A stretch of DNA of 64,000 bases from Pseudoalteromonas luteoviolacea (GTDB lineage Bacteria > Pseudomonadota > Gammaproteobacteria > Enterobacterales > Alteromonadaceae). The position numbers and the translations under genes are program-made. The stretch is from positions 248,001 through 312,000 of the forward strand of contig NZ_JWIC01000004.1 of assembly GCF_000814765.1 (NCBI RefSeq), in the 5' to 3' direction. The notes beneath the pieces are model-generated. The model had not been told where the DNA came from, ran no database searches, and was given only the letters and a program-made list of their open reading frames with translations. Shown here in pieces: positions 8,299 through 17,415 of the stretch (its first letter is position 1; each line of letters opens with the position of its first letter).

Positions 8299-10425
8299 AT
8301 GTATAAACTTCCTATTGTATTTTTGAGTAGTGGTATTTTATTTTCGCCAAATGTGTTGGCGGATAATCATATTGAAAAATCGATCTCTTTTGCCGGGTAT
8401 ACAGGCTTAATAAATACCCCTAATGCGGAAGTCCTCGATCGAGGTATGATAGACTTTTCTTATAACTCGCAGTTAGACTACTTTGGTGAGAGTTATGAGC
8501 AAGGGCATAATTTTACCTTCTCTGCTGGGATATGGGATAACCTTGAAGTAAACGGTATGATTGCCTCAAGTACGATGCATGATAATATGTTTATTATCCC
8601 TGAAAATGAACGTCTTCAGCTGAGGGATTTATCGTTTAATTTTAAATACCAAATTCCTTTTATTCCCAAAGACTGGTTTAACCTTGCGATTGGTTCGCGT
8701 GATGTAGGTGGGGCTGCGAATACTTATGGTACACATTATCTAGCGGCCTCGAAGCAGTGGGGAAGTTTTAGATTTTCTGCCGGAGTCGCGAGTAGCGACA
8801 GAATCACATCGCAAATGGATGGTGTGTTTGCTGGCGTTGAATGGCAAGCATTATCTTGGTTATCATTGCAGTCTGAGTTTGATGCAGATGCGGTTAATGC
8901 TGCAGTAAGGGTAACTGTACCTAAAGAATGGTTGTATGATTTAGGCACATTGAGCTTCATGGGCCGTGTGTATAGCAGCACTGATTATTCAGAAGACGAT
9001 GTATATTGGGGCGTTAATTTTTCAAAGCCGCTGTCAGGCTTATCTCGTTCTCATCATAAAGTCGAAGCAGCACCAGAACCTACTCAAAATATGAGTCGCT
9101 CAAAACGACCTGAACGGGATCCAGAGGTCGCGAGTTTCAAGACAGGCACAAACGAAACTGCGGCAGCGGCTTCGAGTCTAGTAGAAAACAAAACGGCTAC
9201 ATCCAGCAAAATTGAGCTCAACCAATTAGTAAGAGAACTAAGACACAAGCTCATAGCCGATGGGTTTGAGGGGGTACGAGTTGGTTTTAATGCATACCCT
9301 CACATTATCGTATCATTTGAAAACCCAGTGTTTAATCAAAATGACATTGATGCTTTTGGTCTTGTTGCTGGTCGAATTGCCGAGTTATCTGCGGCGCACA
9401 ATGCAAAATTTACGATTCAGTTGAGGAAGAAGGGCATACCTACCATGGCGATATCTGGTGATGCTCAAACTTACATTGCATTTCTCAATGGTCAAGGCTC
9501 ACCGAAGTTAAATGTGAAACTGGGACGTATGCACTCTGTGGGGGGCGTTGCTTGGGTTGGACTTGAAGATAGCAATACATATGCATTTAGGCCTAGAGTA
9601 ACGCTTTCACCAGCTCTGAGCTCTGCGTATGCGTCTGAGCTGGGTGTTTATGATTACTCTCTAGCTTTAAAAGCTGATATCGATGTTCCTCTTTGGAAAG
9701 GGGCTGGTGTCCATATATCCGCACAATCGGTAGTACATGAAACGGATGATTATAAAAGTGGTGGTGTATTCAGCAACTTTAGTAAGCAAGATGGCTTGGA
9801 GAGGGCGGTTGCATACCAAACATTTGAACTACCTTATGGATTTTATAACTTAACTCAGGTTGGTAAGTTCAAAGAGTTTCATGACTACACAGGGATCACC
9901 AATGAGACTGCGTGGATCAGTCCAGAGGGTCGCCATAAGCTAACCCATTATTATGGGTATTTTGAGTATGATGACTACAGTGCTGACAGGGATATTCAAA
10001 CGTTTGATTACCAATATAATTGGGTTGAGCAGGATATTAGTTTTAATGTGACCGTTGGCGAATTTTGGCGCAGAGACAAGGGCGTAAAAGTAGAGACTAA
10101 GTTTTGGTACGGCGATAGTTATTTATCTATTTATGCTCTGGATACCGATGTACAAGTAGCCGGGATCTCATTTAGTATTCCGTTATCTAAACGAAAGAGC
10201 ATGAACGTTTCTAAGTTTGGTCAGGTGAAAGGCGACCATGCATGGAGACACGGAGTAAGCACGCGCATCGGCGAGTCTTCGAATGCACTTGTTTATCAAA
10301 AAGGGTATGTACCAAAATCAAATATTAATTTAGATCGCCTTTACTTCAATCAAGGTCGCTTATCTGTAGATTATGTGTTTGAAAATATTGATAGGATGCG
10401 AGAAGCTTATAACACTTATAAGTAG
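8299..10425 (+). CDS. YjbH-domain outer-membrane protein of exopolysaccharide production
   Basis: The 708-residue product has a cleavable signal peptide (ends near residue 21, NVLADN). The mature part starts SFAGYTGLINTPNAEVLDRG, which is characteristic of YjbH and related exopolysaccharide proteins. The rest is rich in aromatic, strand-like segments expected of a beta-barrel, with a mid-protein linker (about residues 255-310, charged and Ala/Ser rich) between two barrel-like halves. E. coli yjbH belongs to yjbEFGH, which affects an extracellular polysaccharide; no yjbEFG homologues are seen here. The position right after a polysaccharide cluster suggests a role in export or secretion of that polymer. 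The exact function of the family is not established. Confidence 0.85.
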   Translation: MYKLPIVFLSSGILFSPNVLADNHIEKSISFAGYTGLINTPNAEVLDRGMIDFSYNSQLDYFGESYEQGHNFTFSAGIWDNLEVNGMIASSTMHDNMFIIPENERLQLRDLSFNFKYQIPFIPKDWFNLAIGSRDVGGAANTYGTHYLAASKQWGSFRFSAGVASSDRITSQMDGVFAGVEWQALSWLSLQSEFDADAVNAAVRVTVPKEWLYDLGTLSFMGRVYSSTDYSEDDVYWGVNFSKPLSGLSRSHHKVEAAPEPTQNMSRSKRPERDPEVASFKTGTNETAAAASSLVENKTATSSKIELNQLVRELRHKLIADGFEGVRVGFNAYPHIIVSFENPVFNQNDIDAFGLVAGRIAELSAAHNAKFTIQLRKKGIPTMAISGDAQTYIAFLNGQGSPKLNVKLGRMHSVGGVAWVGLEDSNTYAFRPRVTLSPALSSAYASELGVYDYSLALKADIDVPLWKGAGVHISAQSVVHETDDYKSGGVFSNFSKQDGLERAVAYQTFELPYGFYNLTQVGKFKEFHDYTGITNETAWISPEGRHKLTHYYGYFEYDDYSADRDIQTFDYQYNWVEQDISFNVTVGEFWRRDKGVKVETKFWYGDSYLSIYALDTDVQVAGISFSIPLSKRKSMNVSKFGQVKGDHAWRHGVSTRIGESSNALVYQKGYVPKSNINLDRLYFNQGRLSVDYVFENIDRMREAYNTYK

Positions 10426-11033
10426 CGAATGACTTTACATAATTGTTAGTAGAGATTGAAAAAGCAATAAGCTTGATGTGATTTGTCCGTCTGATCTCTA
10501 CCACCCCCATTTGGCGTTTTAAGCATATCTGTATGAAAATCTTAAAACGCTTACTACTCTACTTTTCCATCGCACGTCTCAAAGCAAGTTTATATATCCT
10601 GTTGTTGATAATGAAAAAGGTGTCCCTTTACGCAGTATGTCACTTATGAAGGCTGAAACCAAACTTCCCGTATTTGATGCTTAAAAGGTGCCAACATACC
10701 ATTGTGAGTGTGGGTAATCCGGTTGACCAGAAATAATGTTTTCTTAGTTAGATGGTATTCAATGATGGAAGTCAATGTAAGTAACGAAGAGGATCAGCAA
10801 GCGCTACTTAGCTAGGCAATGTGACATAGAGGGTGGAATAGGAGTGGCGCAGGTCTAAAGGTCGATATCCTTAATATATTGATATCCATATATTGGCAGT
10901 CATTGTCCTGAAAGGCTCAGACATCATGGTAACGCTACTCATTGGAAAAAAGGCACTCAGTGGGGGAGGTGTCAATTTATTAATAAAAAAGCCGCGATTG
11001 ATCGCGGCTTTAATTTCAGTTTACTTTTATTAA
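10426..11033. other. 608-base region without a convincing gene
   Basis: Only short open frames are present. The region holds a 10-bp inverted repeat, GCGTTTTAAG (10514-10523) and CTTAAAACGC (10541-10550), with a 17-base spacer, which may end yjbH transcription. It also holds a terminator at 10985-11012 serving the minus-strand gene. A 38-codon frame (10533-10649, beginning MKILKRLLLYFSIARL) lacks a clear ribosome site. The middle looks like decayed sequence, but I cannot identify the parent. Confidence 0.5.
10985..11012 (-). terminator. Rho-independent terminator of the surface lipoprotein gene
   Basis: GCCGCGAT (10991-10998) and ATCGCGGC (11001-11008) form a GC-rich 8-bp stem with a two-base gap. 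A-rich sequence on the left gives a T run for minus-strand transcripts, and TTTAATTT on the right gives weaker bidirectional action. It lies about 25 bases after the stop of the gene at 11034. Confidence 0.85.
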
Positions 11034-12671
11034 TTAGTTACCGCCGGTAACGCCAGTAACTTCATCAAATTGACAGTTGCTACGTCCAACATTGAACGAT
11101 ACAGCTTCACCTGCTGCAGCCGTGAATGTAGGAACAGTTAGTGATGCATCACCAACATCAACACCGACTGGAATTACTGATACTTCGTATGTCGCACCAG
11201 AAACAAGGCCTGTTAGTGCGTAAGTACCGTTTGTCTCAGCAGCGATTAGAGGTGCTTTACCTGCCTGGTTATAACGAACTAATGCACCAGTGAACGCTAG
11301 TTGCGTGTCAGGCTGGTCTGTGTTGCTACATGAGTATGTTAGGCTGAAGTCTTGATTAACGTATGTAACAGGTGCATCTAACGCGATTGTGATATCAGCT
11401 GCTGTTGCGCTGCTATTACAAAGTTGAACATTTGACGCAGTGCCCCAAACGTTGCCGTTGGCATCTGATACTTCAACGTTAACTGTTGCTGATGAAGTAA
11501 TGCCTGCTGCGCCCGCTGTACCTTGAGCGTATAGTACACCAGATGCAGAGTTAACAATCTTAGTCTTGTCTAGAGCGCTAGAAACGATCTTCAAGTTTAG
11601 ACCAGAAGCTGGCACTGCATCACCAGTGAATGCGTAAGATACTTCTTCAGAACAGCCGGTTACTGTTTCAACAGGAACGAAGCTTGAGAAGTGAGTTGTT
11701 TCAAAGCTTGCTGGGAAAACTGTACCAGACTTAGCAGCAACCACTGCTTGTGAGTCTAGTTTGCTCCAAGTCGCTTTTGTTTCGTCGTATGAGTAGACGT
11801 CAAATGCATCATTTTGAGCTAGGTTTGAACCGTCAGCTTTTGTATATGTTTCTGGGAAGTTAGTGGTTAAAGTAACAGCTTCAGAAAGCGATTTAACCGC
11901 TGTATCACCAGCAGAAATATTTACTGTAATGATACCAGCAGGTACTAATACATTTGTCGTGTTGCCAGCGTTTAGACCCGCTGGAATAATGCTTGCAGCG
12001 CTTGCTTTACCAGCTTCAGCACTTAAATCAGCTGTTGCTACTTCTACTGATACAGCGCCTGAAATAGCGTTGCCGTCAGCATCTTGTAGAGTAACAGTCG
12101 TTGGGATATCCAGCTTCGCGCCACCATTTGTTGAGTTTGCTTCAACAGATAGAGCTTCAGCTAGTTTACCGTCTGTAGTTGCTAAGTCTGCTTGAGATGC
12201 AACCGCTAGGCTTGCTTTGCTTACTAGGTTTACTGCAACATTAACAGCATTGTCGTCGCCGCTTAGGTCAACAATCGCTGAGCCTTCAAGGTAATCAGCT
12301 GCTGAAACAGCTAAAGTGATAGATGAAACACCATCTTTTGTCTTGAACGCAAATGCGCCATCAGTAGACGTTTGTGATGAAATATCCGCACCGTCTAAAT
12401 CAGTTACGTTTGTTGAAGCTGCACCGCTTTCAAAGAACGTGATAGTTGCGTTATCAACTACATCACCTGATGCACTGTCAGTAACAGTCACAGAAACGTA
12501 AGAAGAAAGTGCTGCTGGAGTATCTGGAGTAGGAACTTTAGTGGTTTCTTCGCCTGGATCTGGCGGAGTGACTACAACGTCGTTGTCATTATCGCTGAAA
12601 CAACCTGTTAAACCAACTGTTAGACCCAATGCAAGGGCAAGTTTAGTTAGCTTCAAATTTTTATTTCCCAT
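11034..12671 (-). CDS. Large Ala/Thr/Ser-rich surface lipoprotein with Ig-like or carboxypeptidase-regulatory repeats
   Basis: From the ATG at 12671, which follows an AAGGT ribosome site, the 545-residue product begins MGNKNLKLTKLALALG and has a lipobox LTVGLTGC with Cys near residue 24, so it is predicted to be a lipoprotein. An upstream in-frame ATG at 12698 is less likely. The mature protein opens with an acidic Pro-rich linker, then VSVTVTDSASGDVVDNATITF, a pattern of carboxypeptidase-regulatory-like beta domains. Later segments (VNVEVSDANGNVWGTA, YALTGLVSGATYEVSVIPVG) repeat that style. Four Cys near the C-terminal half may form disulfides. It has its own terminator and seems monocistronic. 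Function unknown; surface adhesion or matrix binding is a guess. Confidence 0.8.
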   Translation of the reverse strand: MGNKNLKLTKLALALGLTVGLTGCFSDNDNDVVVTPPDPGEETTKVPTPDTPAALSSYVSVTVTDSASGDVVDNATITFFESGAASTNVTDLDGADISSQTSTDGAFAFKTKDGVSSITLAVSAADYLEGSAIVDLSGDDNAVNVAVNLVSKASLAVASQADLATTDGKLAEALSVEANSTNGGAKLDIPTTVTLQDADGNAISGAVSVEVATADLSAEAGKASAASIIPAGLNAGNTTNVLVPAGIITVNISAGDTAVKSLSEAVTLTTNFPETYTKADGSNLAQNDAFDVYSYDETKATWSKLDSQAVVAAKSGTVFPASFETTHFSSFVPVETVTGCSEEVSYAFTGDAVPASGLNLKIVSSALDKTKIVNSASGVLYAQGTAGAAGITSSATVNVEVSDANGNVWGTASNVQLCNSSATAADITIALDAPVTYVNQDFSLTYSCSNTDQPDTQLAFTGALVRYNQAGKAPLIAAETNGTYALTGLVSGATYEVSVIPVGVDVGDASLTVPTFTAAAGEAVSFNVGRSNCQFDEVTGVTGGN

Positions 12672-12905
12672 GATTTTTACCTTTTCCTTTAAATACAAGT
12701 AAACTGAGAGTTATAACCAATTGGTGCAGATGTAAGAAAGCCTTGCCCTGCATGCAAATTAGTGAATTAGAGAATAAGCGTACATTAAATGTTCGTCAAG
12801 TGAACTGACCTAACTTTATCCAAAAATTCACGTTTAATAATAACACACTGATCTAAAATTGGGATCTGATCTGACCAATGTTAATAAAATAATAATATTC
12901 AGAAA

Positions 12906-13562
12906 TTACAGCTGTGAAAATCCATCTACGAATTCGTGTAATGCTGCCAGATCCACAGGCTTTAAACCTGAGTTTGTTCTCTCTATTAAGCCCTTTTGCA
13001 CTAATTCGCTTACCACGCGTCTATAAGCGCGTTCAGTGGTTGCAAATCGTTCTGCTTCAGCACTGACTGTTGAATAAGCTCGGAGCAATGTAGAGTGTTT
13101 ATCCTCTGCGCGTAATAAACAGTCCTTGGCAATATTGTAGCTCAACGGAAGTAACAATTTGTCTAGGTTTATTTTTTGGTTCTCGGTAAACTTTGCTGCA
13201 ATAGTTTGCGCAGTGTATAAACTTAAGTCTGGCTGTTCTAATAGCAATTGACGCCAGTGCTTAAGTTCAATTAAATTGTACTGTACGTCACTTAAACAGG
13301 TGACCGTATAGATACAAGGTTGATTATTGAGTGCTTCTATTTCACCGATTAAGGTATTGTTACAGTCCAATTGCCCAAGTAATAGTCGCCTACCATTACC
13401 CACATCATAGCTGAATGACACAGTACCACTTCTGACCAAGATCAATTTGCTGAGCGGTTCATCCTGATGGATCAGTATTTCTTTTTTTCTGTGCTGAAAA
13501 CTATTTCCTGCAAAACTGAGTAATTGCTCGACCAAGGTGGTTGAAAAGTGATATTGGAACAT
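12906..13562 (-). CDS. Crp/Fnr-family regulator, YeiL-like
   Basis: The 218-residue protein has an N-terminal cyclic-nucleotide-binding-like beta barrel (about residues 20-120, with KEILIHQDEPLSKLILVRSGTVSF) and a C-terminal winged helix (about 150-205, with ATTERAYRRVVSELVQKGLIER). The barrel lacks the cAMP-binding phosphate cassette I would expect in CRP, and no N-terminal Cys cluster of FNR is present. The layout resembles YeiL, a stationary-phase member of the family. A perfect 12-bp palindrome sits just before its start and could be an autoregulatory operator. The target genes are unknown; the divergent ygjV-like gene and the downstream lipoprotein are candidates. Confidence 0.85.
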   Translation of the reverse strand: MFQYHFSTTLVEQLLSFAGNSFQHRKKEILIHQDEPLSKLILVRSGTVSFSYDVGNGRRLLLGQLDCNNTLIGEIEALNNQPCIYTVTCLSDVQYNLIELKHWRQLLLEQPDLSLYTAQTIAAKFTENQKINLDKLLLPLSYNIAKDCLLRAEDKHSTLLRAYSTVSAEAERFATTERAYRRVVSELVQKGLIERTNSGLKPVDLAALHEFVDGFSQL

Positions 13563-13875
13563 CTGGTTAGCTCTCGGACAATTGTCCTATTTATTAAATT
13601 AGTATAAAGATAGCATGAACTGAGTTATTCAAAGCTATACACGTTGTTTCTTTTAAGACTTTATTCTCGCTTATCCTTGACTAAGTGAATTAATTACTCC
13701 AAGAGTTGAGTGTGAACTAAACTATTCATATCTCTTGTAATTAATGGAGCAAGTGTGTAGAAAATCGCCCTACATCTGCGCATAATAGGCTCAAATGTAG
13801 TCTGTTATTATCCCTAAAAATGACTTGAATATCGTTTTAGCCGCCAATGCTAACCTAACTACGAGGAGAGAACAA
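13563..13875. other. Divergent intergenic region of the YeiL-like and YgjV-like genes
   Basis: About 310 bases with no gene-like frame. It holds the palindrome at 13576-13587 and, on the minus strand, a TATACT hexamer upstream of it that could be the -10 of the regulator gene. A GAGGAG site at 13863-13868 serves the plus-strand gene. I see nothing else I can name. Confidence 0.5.
13576..13587. promoter_or_regulatory. Perfect palindrome GGACAATTGTCC, possible operator
   Basis: This 12-base perfect palindrome lies 13 bases before the start codon of the Crp/Fnr-type regulator. Its size and symmetry suit a dimeric winged-helix protein, so autoregulation is a fair inference. It does not match the FNR (TTGAT-N4-ATCAA) or CRP consensus. 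Confidence 0.4.
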
Positions 13876-14094
13876 ATGACTTGGGAATATTTAGGCTATC
13901 TAGCTTCCGTCTTTTTGGTTGTTTCTCTTATGATGACTAATGTCTCTAAGTTGCGCTGGTTCAATTTAGCAGGCTGTATTTGCTTTACCGTTTACGGTGT
14001 AATGATAAGTGCTTGGCCAGTGGTATTGACCAATGGTTTGCTCGCATTGGTCAACATCTATCATTTGTTTAAGTTAGCCAAATCTGACAATTAG
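13876..14094 (+). CDS. Small inner-membrane protein, YgjV-like
   Basis: The chosen ATG at 13876 follows a strong GAGGAG site 7 bases upstream and gives a 72-residue protein; the longer frame back to 13825 adds a non-hydrophobic leader without such a site. Three hydrophobic segments (about residues 5-21, 26-45, 47-66) include KLRWFNLAGCICFTVYG, which resembles the YgjV inner-membrane family. Function in that family is unknown. It is transcribed divergently from the YeiL-like regulator and its stop overlaps the end of the convergent amidohydrolase gene by four bases. Confidence 0.75.
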   Translation: MTWEYLGYLASVFLVVSLMMTNVSKLRWFNLAGCICFTVYGVMISAWPVVLTNGLLALVNIYHLFKLAKSDN

Positions 14095-15734
14095 TCGCGT
14101 TTGTATTTAAGTTTGCCAGCAATCCACGTTTGCTCTACTTTTATATCATGTAGTTGAGTATTTTCGACCGTAAAATAGTCACGGTCGATTAAAATAAAAT
14201 CGGCCCATTTTCCGTGTTCTAGACTACCTAATTTAAATTCTTGAAATGCAGCATATGCGGCGTCTAATGTGAAAGCTCTCAATGCTTGTTGTTTTGTCAG
14301 GCGCTCTGAGTGTCTCCAACCATCTTTTGGTTGTTGCGTTTTATCCATCCTAGTGACAGCGGCATATAAACCATCAAACGGGTTTGCGAGTTCAACAGGA
14401 AAGTCAGAGCCGGCAGCCACCTTGATATTGTGCTTTAAAAATGTCTGCCATGCATAAGCACCTGTTAATTGAGAGTTTCTCAAACGCTTCTCTGCCATAT
14501 GCATATCTGACGTGGCATGGACTGGTTGCATTGACGGAATAATCTTTAACTGTTTGAAGCGAGGAATATCCTGCATATCGACAATTTGTGCATGTTCAAT
14601 TCTGTTTCTCAGTAGTTGTCCACCTGTATCTTTAAAAACGCTCTGGTAGCTGTCCAAAACGATTCGATTTGCACGGTCACCAATGGCGTGTGTGTGTGCG
14701 CTGAATCCATGTTTTACACTCATGCGAATCAAAGACTCGAGCACCGGTTGTTGCTCAAGCATCAAACCTCGATGACCAGGTCTATCTTTGTAGTCTGTTA
14801 AGAGTGCCGCTCCTCGACTACCGAGCGCGCCATCGGCATAAATTTTAACGCTGCGGATGGTTAAATAATCGGTTTGCTCTTTGACGATACCGGCTTTGAG
14901 CATCTCCTCTAGGTTTGGATCTGAGGCGCTTAACATGGCATAAATTCTTAAAGGCATGGACTGTTGCTGTGCTCTGCGCTTATATAATTGCCATGTGTCG
15001 GCATCAATACCCGCATCATGCACAGATGTAATTCCTAAACCGAGTAAATGTTTAGCTGCTTTATCCAGTGCGCCATTTAATTGTATAGGCGTGCGTTTGG
15101 GTACTTTACGTAATATCAGTTGCTCGGCTTTATCAATAAAGACACCGCTTGGTTGTCTATTGGCTAAACGCAGGATTTCTCCGCCGTCTGGAGATATGGT
15201 CTGTCTAGTCACCTGTGCTAATTTCATTGCTTTCGAATTCACCCAGATAGCATGCCCATCAACTCGGGTTAAAACAACTGGCCTATCAGACACATACTTG
15301 TCTAGATCATGTGCTGTTGGAAATTGATTGGGAGACCACTTAGTCTGGTCCCAGCCTCTCCCGATAAGCCAACCAGACGGATTTTCTTTGGCATAGCTTT
15401 TTAGCGATTCGCCTACCTCTGCTACTGACTTTGCGTGGCGAAGGTCAAGGCGGGACAAATTTTCACCAAGGCCAATGACATGTCCATGGGCATCGATTAG
15501 GCCTGGCAACATGGTTAATCCTTTACCATCGACTGTGGTAGACTGAGGGTATTGCTTGATGGTCTCATTGTCTCCGATTTTGACTACTTTGCCATCCTTA
15601 ATGACGAGAGTAGAAAACTGTTCAATCCCCCCTGCGCGGGTTGGGGTGTATCCATTCACATTGTGGACTACTGTGAACTGAGCATGGGCGCAGTGGCTAA
15701 AGAGACATAAGCAAAGTAGCAAGCGTTTTTTCAC
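14091..15734 (-). CDS. Secreted amidohydrolase, YtcJ-like
   Basis: The 547-residue protein begins with a signal peptide (MKKRLLLCLCLFSHCAHAQF, cleavage near residue 18), so it is likely periplasmic. It has the amidohydrolase superfamily layout: an N-terminal beta domain, the metal-binding GLIDAHGH near residue 77, HDAGIDADTW, SAHTHAIGDRAN, the RIEHAQ strand and a late AAGSDFPVE that carries the catalytic Asp. These are the marks of YtcJ-type enzymes, which hydrolyse N-substituted or formamide-like compounds. The natural substrate is unknown. It has no cotranscribed partner; the next minus-strand gene is over 120 bases upstream. Confidence 0.88.
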   Translation of the reverse strand: MKKRLLLCLCLFSHCAHAQFTVVHNVNGYTPTRAGGIEQFSTLVIKDGKVVKIGDNETIKQYPQSTTVDGKGLTMLPGLIDAHGHVIGLGENLSRLDLRHAKSVAEVGESLKSYAKENPSGWLIGRGWDQTKWSPNQFPTAHDLDKYVSDRPVVLTRVDGHAIWVNSKAMKLAQVTRQTISPDGGEILRLANRQPSGVFIDKAEQLILRKVPKRTPIQLNGALDKAAKHLLGLGITSVHDAGIDADTWQLYKRRAQQQSMPLRIYAMLSASDPNLEEMLKAGIVKEQTDYLTIRSVKIYADGALGSRGAALLTDYKDRPGHRGLMLEQQPVLESLIRMSVKHGFSAHTHAIGDRANRIVLDSYQSVFKDTGGQLLRNRIEHAQIVDMQDIPRFKQLKIIPSMQPVHATSDMHMAEKRLRNSQLTGAYAWQTFLKHNIKVAAGSDFPVELANPFDGLYAAVTRMDKTQQPKDGWRHSERLTKQQALRAFTLDAAYAAFQEFKLGSLEHGKWADFILIDRDYFTVENTQLHDIKVEQTWIAGKLKYKRD

Positions 15735-15857
15735 GGAGATGCCTTTATTTTTATATTTATGATATTTACAAATTAATTATTTTTAATTTGATATCAAGTT
15801 TTAACGTTAATTTACAGGCTTACGTTCTGCGTAGCTACAATGATGTCAAAAATAAAG

Positions 15858-16067
15858 TTAATCTTCTTTATCGGCTTTAATGGCGATTTTGATGGCAATA
15901 ATAACAATGGCAAACATTAAAAAAGGCAGTGCAGCAAGGCTGTACTCTGCCCAGTGGTTATTTTGATAGCTGGGCTGCAGAATAAAATGTCCCCCAATGC
16001 ATAGCGCAATGCTGATCAACAACAAGGGAAGCATTATTAATTCCTTTTTGTAATTAGACTTTTTCAT
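15858..16067 (-). CDS. Small two-helix membrane protein
   Basis: ATG at 16067 follows a near-perfect GGAGGTGACA site and gives 69 residues, MKKSNYKKELIMLPLLL onward, with two transmembrane segments (about 11-30 and 42-62) and a charged KADKED tail. The longer frame to 16118 is not needed. I do not recognise the family. It stands alone between the YtcJ-like gene and proB. Confidence 0.7.
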   Translation of the reverse strand: MKKSNYKKELIMLPLLLISIALCIGGHFILQPSYQNNHWAEYSLAALPFLMFAIVIIAIKIAIKADKED

Positions 16068-16156
16068 TGTCACCTCCGAATACCAGTATACATCGCATGC
16101 TTCTGTCGAGCTTGACATTGATCATAGTTCATCACAGGGGAGTTGAGGCAATCAAT

Positions 16157-16237
16157 ATGAATACGATGGTAGCGCCCTTGAAATATATTCTATTGATCTG
16201 TTTGTTTAGTATTCAATTTTCATTGCGCGTGGTATAA
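16157..16237 (+). CDS. Possible 26-residue hydrophobic micropeptide
   Basis: An ATG at 16157 follows GAGG at a spacing of about 8 bases and encodes MNTMVAPLKYILLICLFSIQ and six more residues, a single hydrophobic segment. It lies in the gap before proB. It may be chance, since short hydrophobic frames are common in AT-rich spacers. Confidence 0.2.
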   Translation: MNTMVAPLKYILLICLFSIQFSLRVV

Positions 16238-16272
16238 AAAATGTCTGTAAAAGATCTTTGGATGTATGTGTG

Positions 16273-17391
16273 ATGGCTAACAAAAAAGTCATTGTTATTA
16301 AATTAGGCACTAGTGTACTGACGGCTGGCGGCATATTACTCAATAAACCAAGGCTGGTTGAAATTGCAAGTCAGTGTGTTGAATTGAGAGCCGCAGGATG
16401 GCAGGTCATTCTCGTTTCAAGCGGCGCCGTGGCAGCAGGTCGAGCGGCACTGGATCAAGATGTTGGAAATTCGATTGCGGAAAAGCAAATGTTAGCTGCT
16501 ATTGGACAGGGTCAGCTCATTCATTTATGGCAAAGCTTGTTCTCAATTTTCGATGTATCCGTCGCGCAATTATTGTTGACGCGTGCTGATGTCGAGGACA
16601 GAGCGCGCTATTTGAACGCGAGAGATACGCTCACTCAGCTGCTGCGTCACGATGTGGTCCCTATTATTAATGAGAATGATGCGGTGGCAACAAGTGAAAT
16701 TAAGGTGGGAGATAACGATAATCTATCTGCAATGGTCGCAATTTTAGCAAATGCAGACAGGCTTCTTTTATTGACTGATCAGTCAGGTTTGTTCACTGCA
16801 GACCCACGACAAAACCCCGATGCACGTTTAATAGAAACGGTTGACGAAATCGATGAGCAGATCATGGCGATCGCAGGTGGCGCTGGATCGTCACTGGGCA
16901 CAGGGGGAATGGCGACGAAATTACAAGCTGCTCAAATTGCTCAACGGGCAGGCATTGAAACAGTCATTGCCAAAGGCAGTGAACCAAGTGTTATTGTCAA
17001 CATTCATTCAGGTTTGGCTAAAAGTACCAAGTTCATTCGCTTTGATGCCCCCCTTGATGGACGTAAAAAGTGGCTACTTTCAGGGCCGAGGTGCAGTGGC
17101 GCGCTGTTTTGTGATGAAGGGGCAATTAGTGCCGTGTGCTCGCAAGGGGCGAGCTTATTAGCGAAGGGCATTACAGACTTAAGCGGTCAATTTCAACGCG
17201 GTGATCTAATAGAGCTTAAGAGCAGTCAAGGTAGGGTCATTGCCAAAGGGTTAGTGGCATTTGATAGTCAAGAGTTGCAAAAAATTAAGGGGCTGCATAG
17301 TACCGAGATAAGTGAAGCATTAGGTTACCAAGGCGCCAATGTGGTTATTCACAGAGATGATCTTGTATTACTAGAACACGTTGCAACCTAA
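16273..17391 (+). CDS. proB: Glutamate 5-kinase
   Basis: From ATG 16273 the 372-residue product has the amino-acid-kinase fold with VIVIKLGTSVLTAGG, VSSGAVAAGRAAL, PIINENDAVATSEI and DNDNLSAMVA, followed by a C-terminal PUA domain (about residues 275-365). It phosphorylates glutamate, the first and feedback-inhibited step of proline synthesis. A TTG at 16258 is also in frame but would add only five residues. proA is usually adjacent in related bacteria and is not in this window; a GGDEF protein follows about 24 bases downstream instead. Length is normal for the family. Confidence 0.95.
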   Translation: MANKKVIVIKLGTSVLTAGGILLNKPRLVEIASQCVELRAAGWQVILVSSGAVAAGRAALDQDVGNSIAEKQMLAAIGQGQLIHLWQSLFSIFDVSVAQLLLTRADVEDRARYLNARDTLTQLLRHDVVPIINENDAVATSEIKVGDNDNLSAMVAILANADRLLLLTDQSGLFTADPRQNPDARLIETVDEIDEQIMAIAGGAGSSLGTGGMATKLQAAQIAQRAGIETVIAKGSEPSVIVNIHSGLAKSTKFIRFDAPLDGRKKWLLSGPRCSGALFCDEGAISAVCSQGASLLAKGITDLSGQFQRGDLIELKSSQGRVIAKGLVAFDSQELQKIKGLHSTEISEALGYQGANVVIHRDDLVLLEHVAT

Positions 17392-17415
17392 CTAAGAGGG
17401 TCTAAGCTATACAAT

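Noticed and set aside
10533-10649. A 38-codon hydrophobic frame after yjbH
   Set aside because: No ribosome site, starts inside an inverted repeat, and no overlap or pairing with a neighbour. Probably chance.
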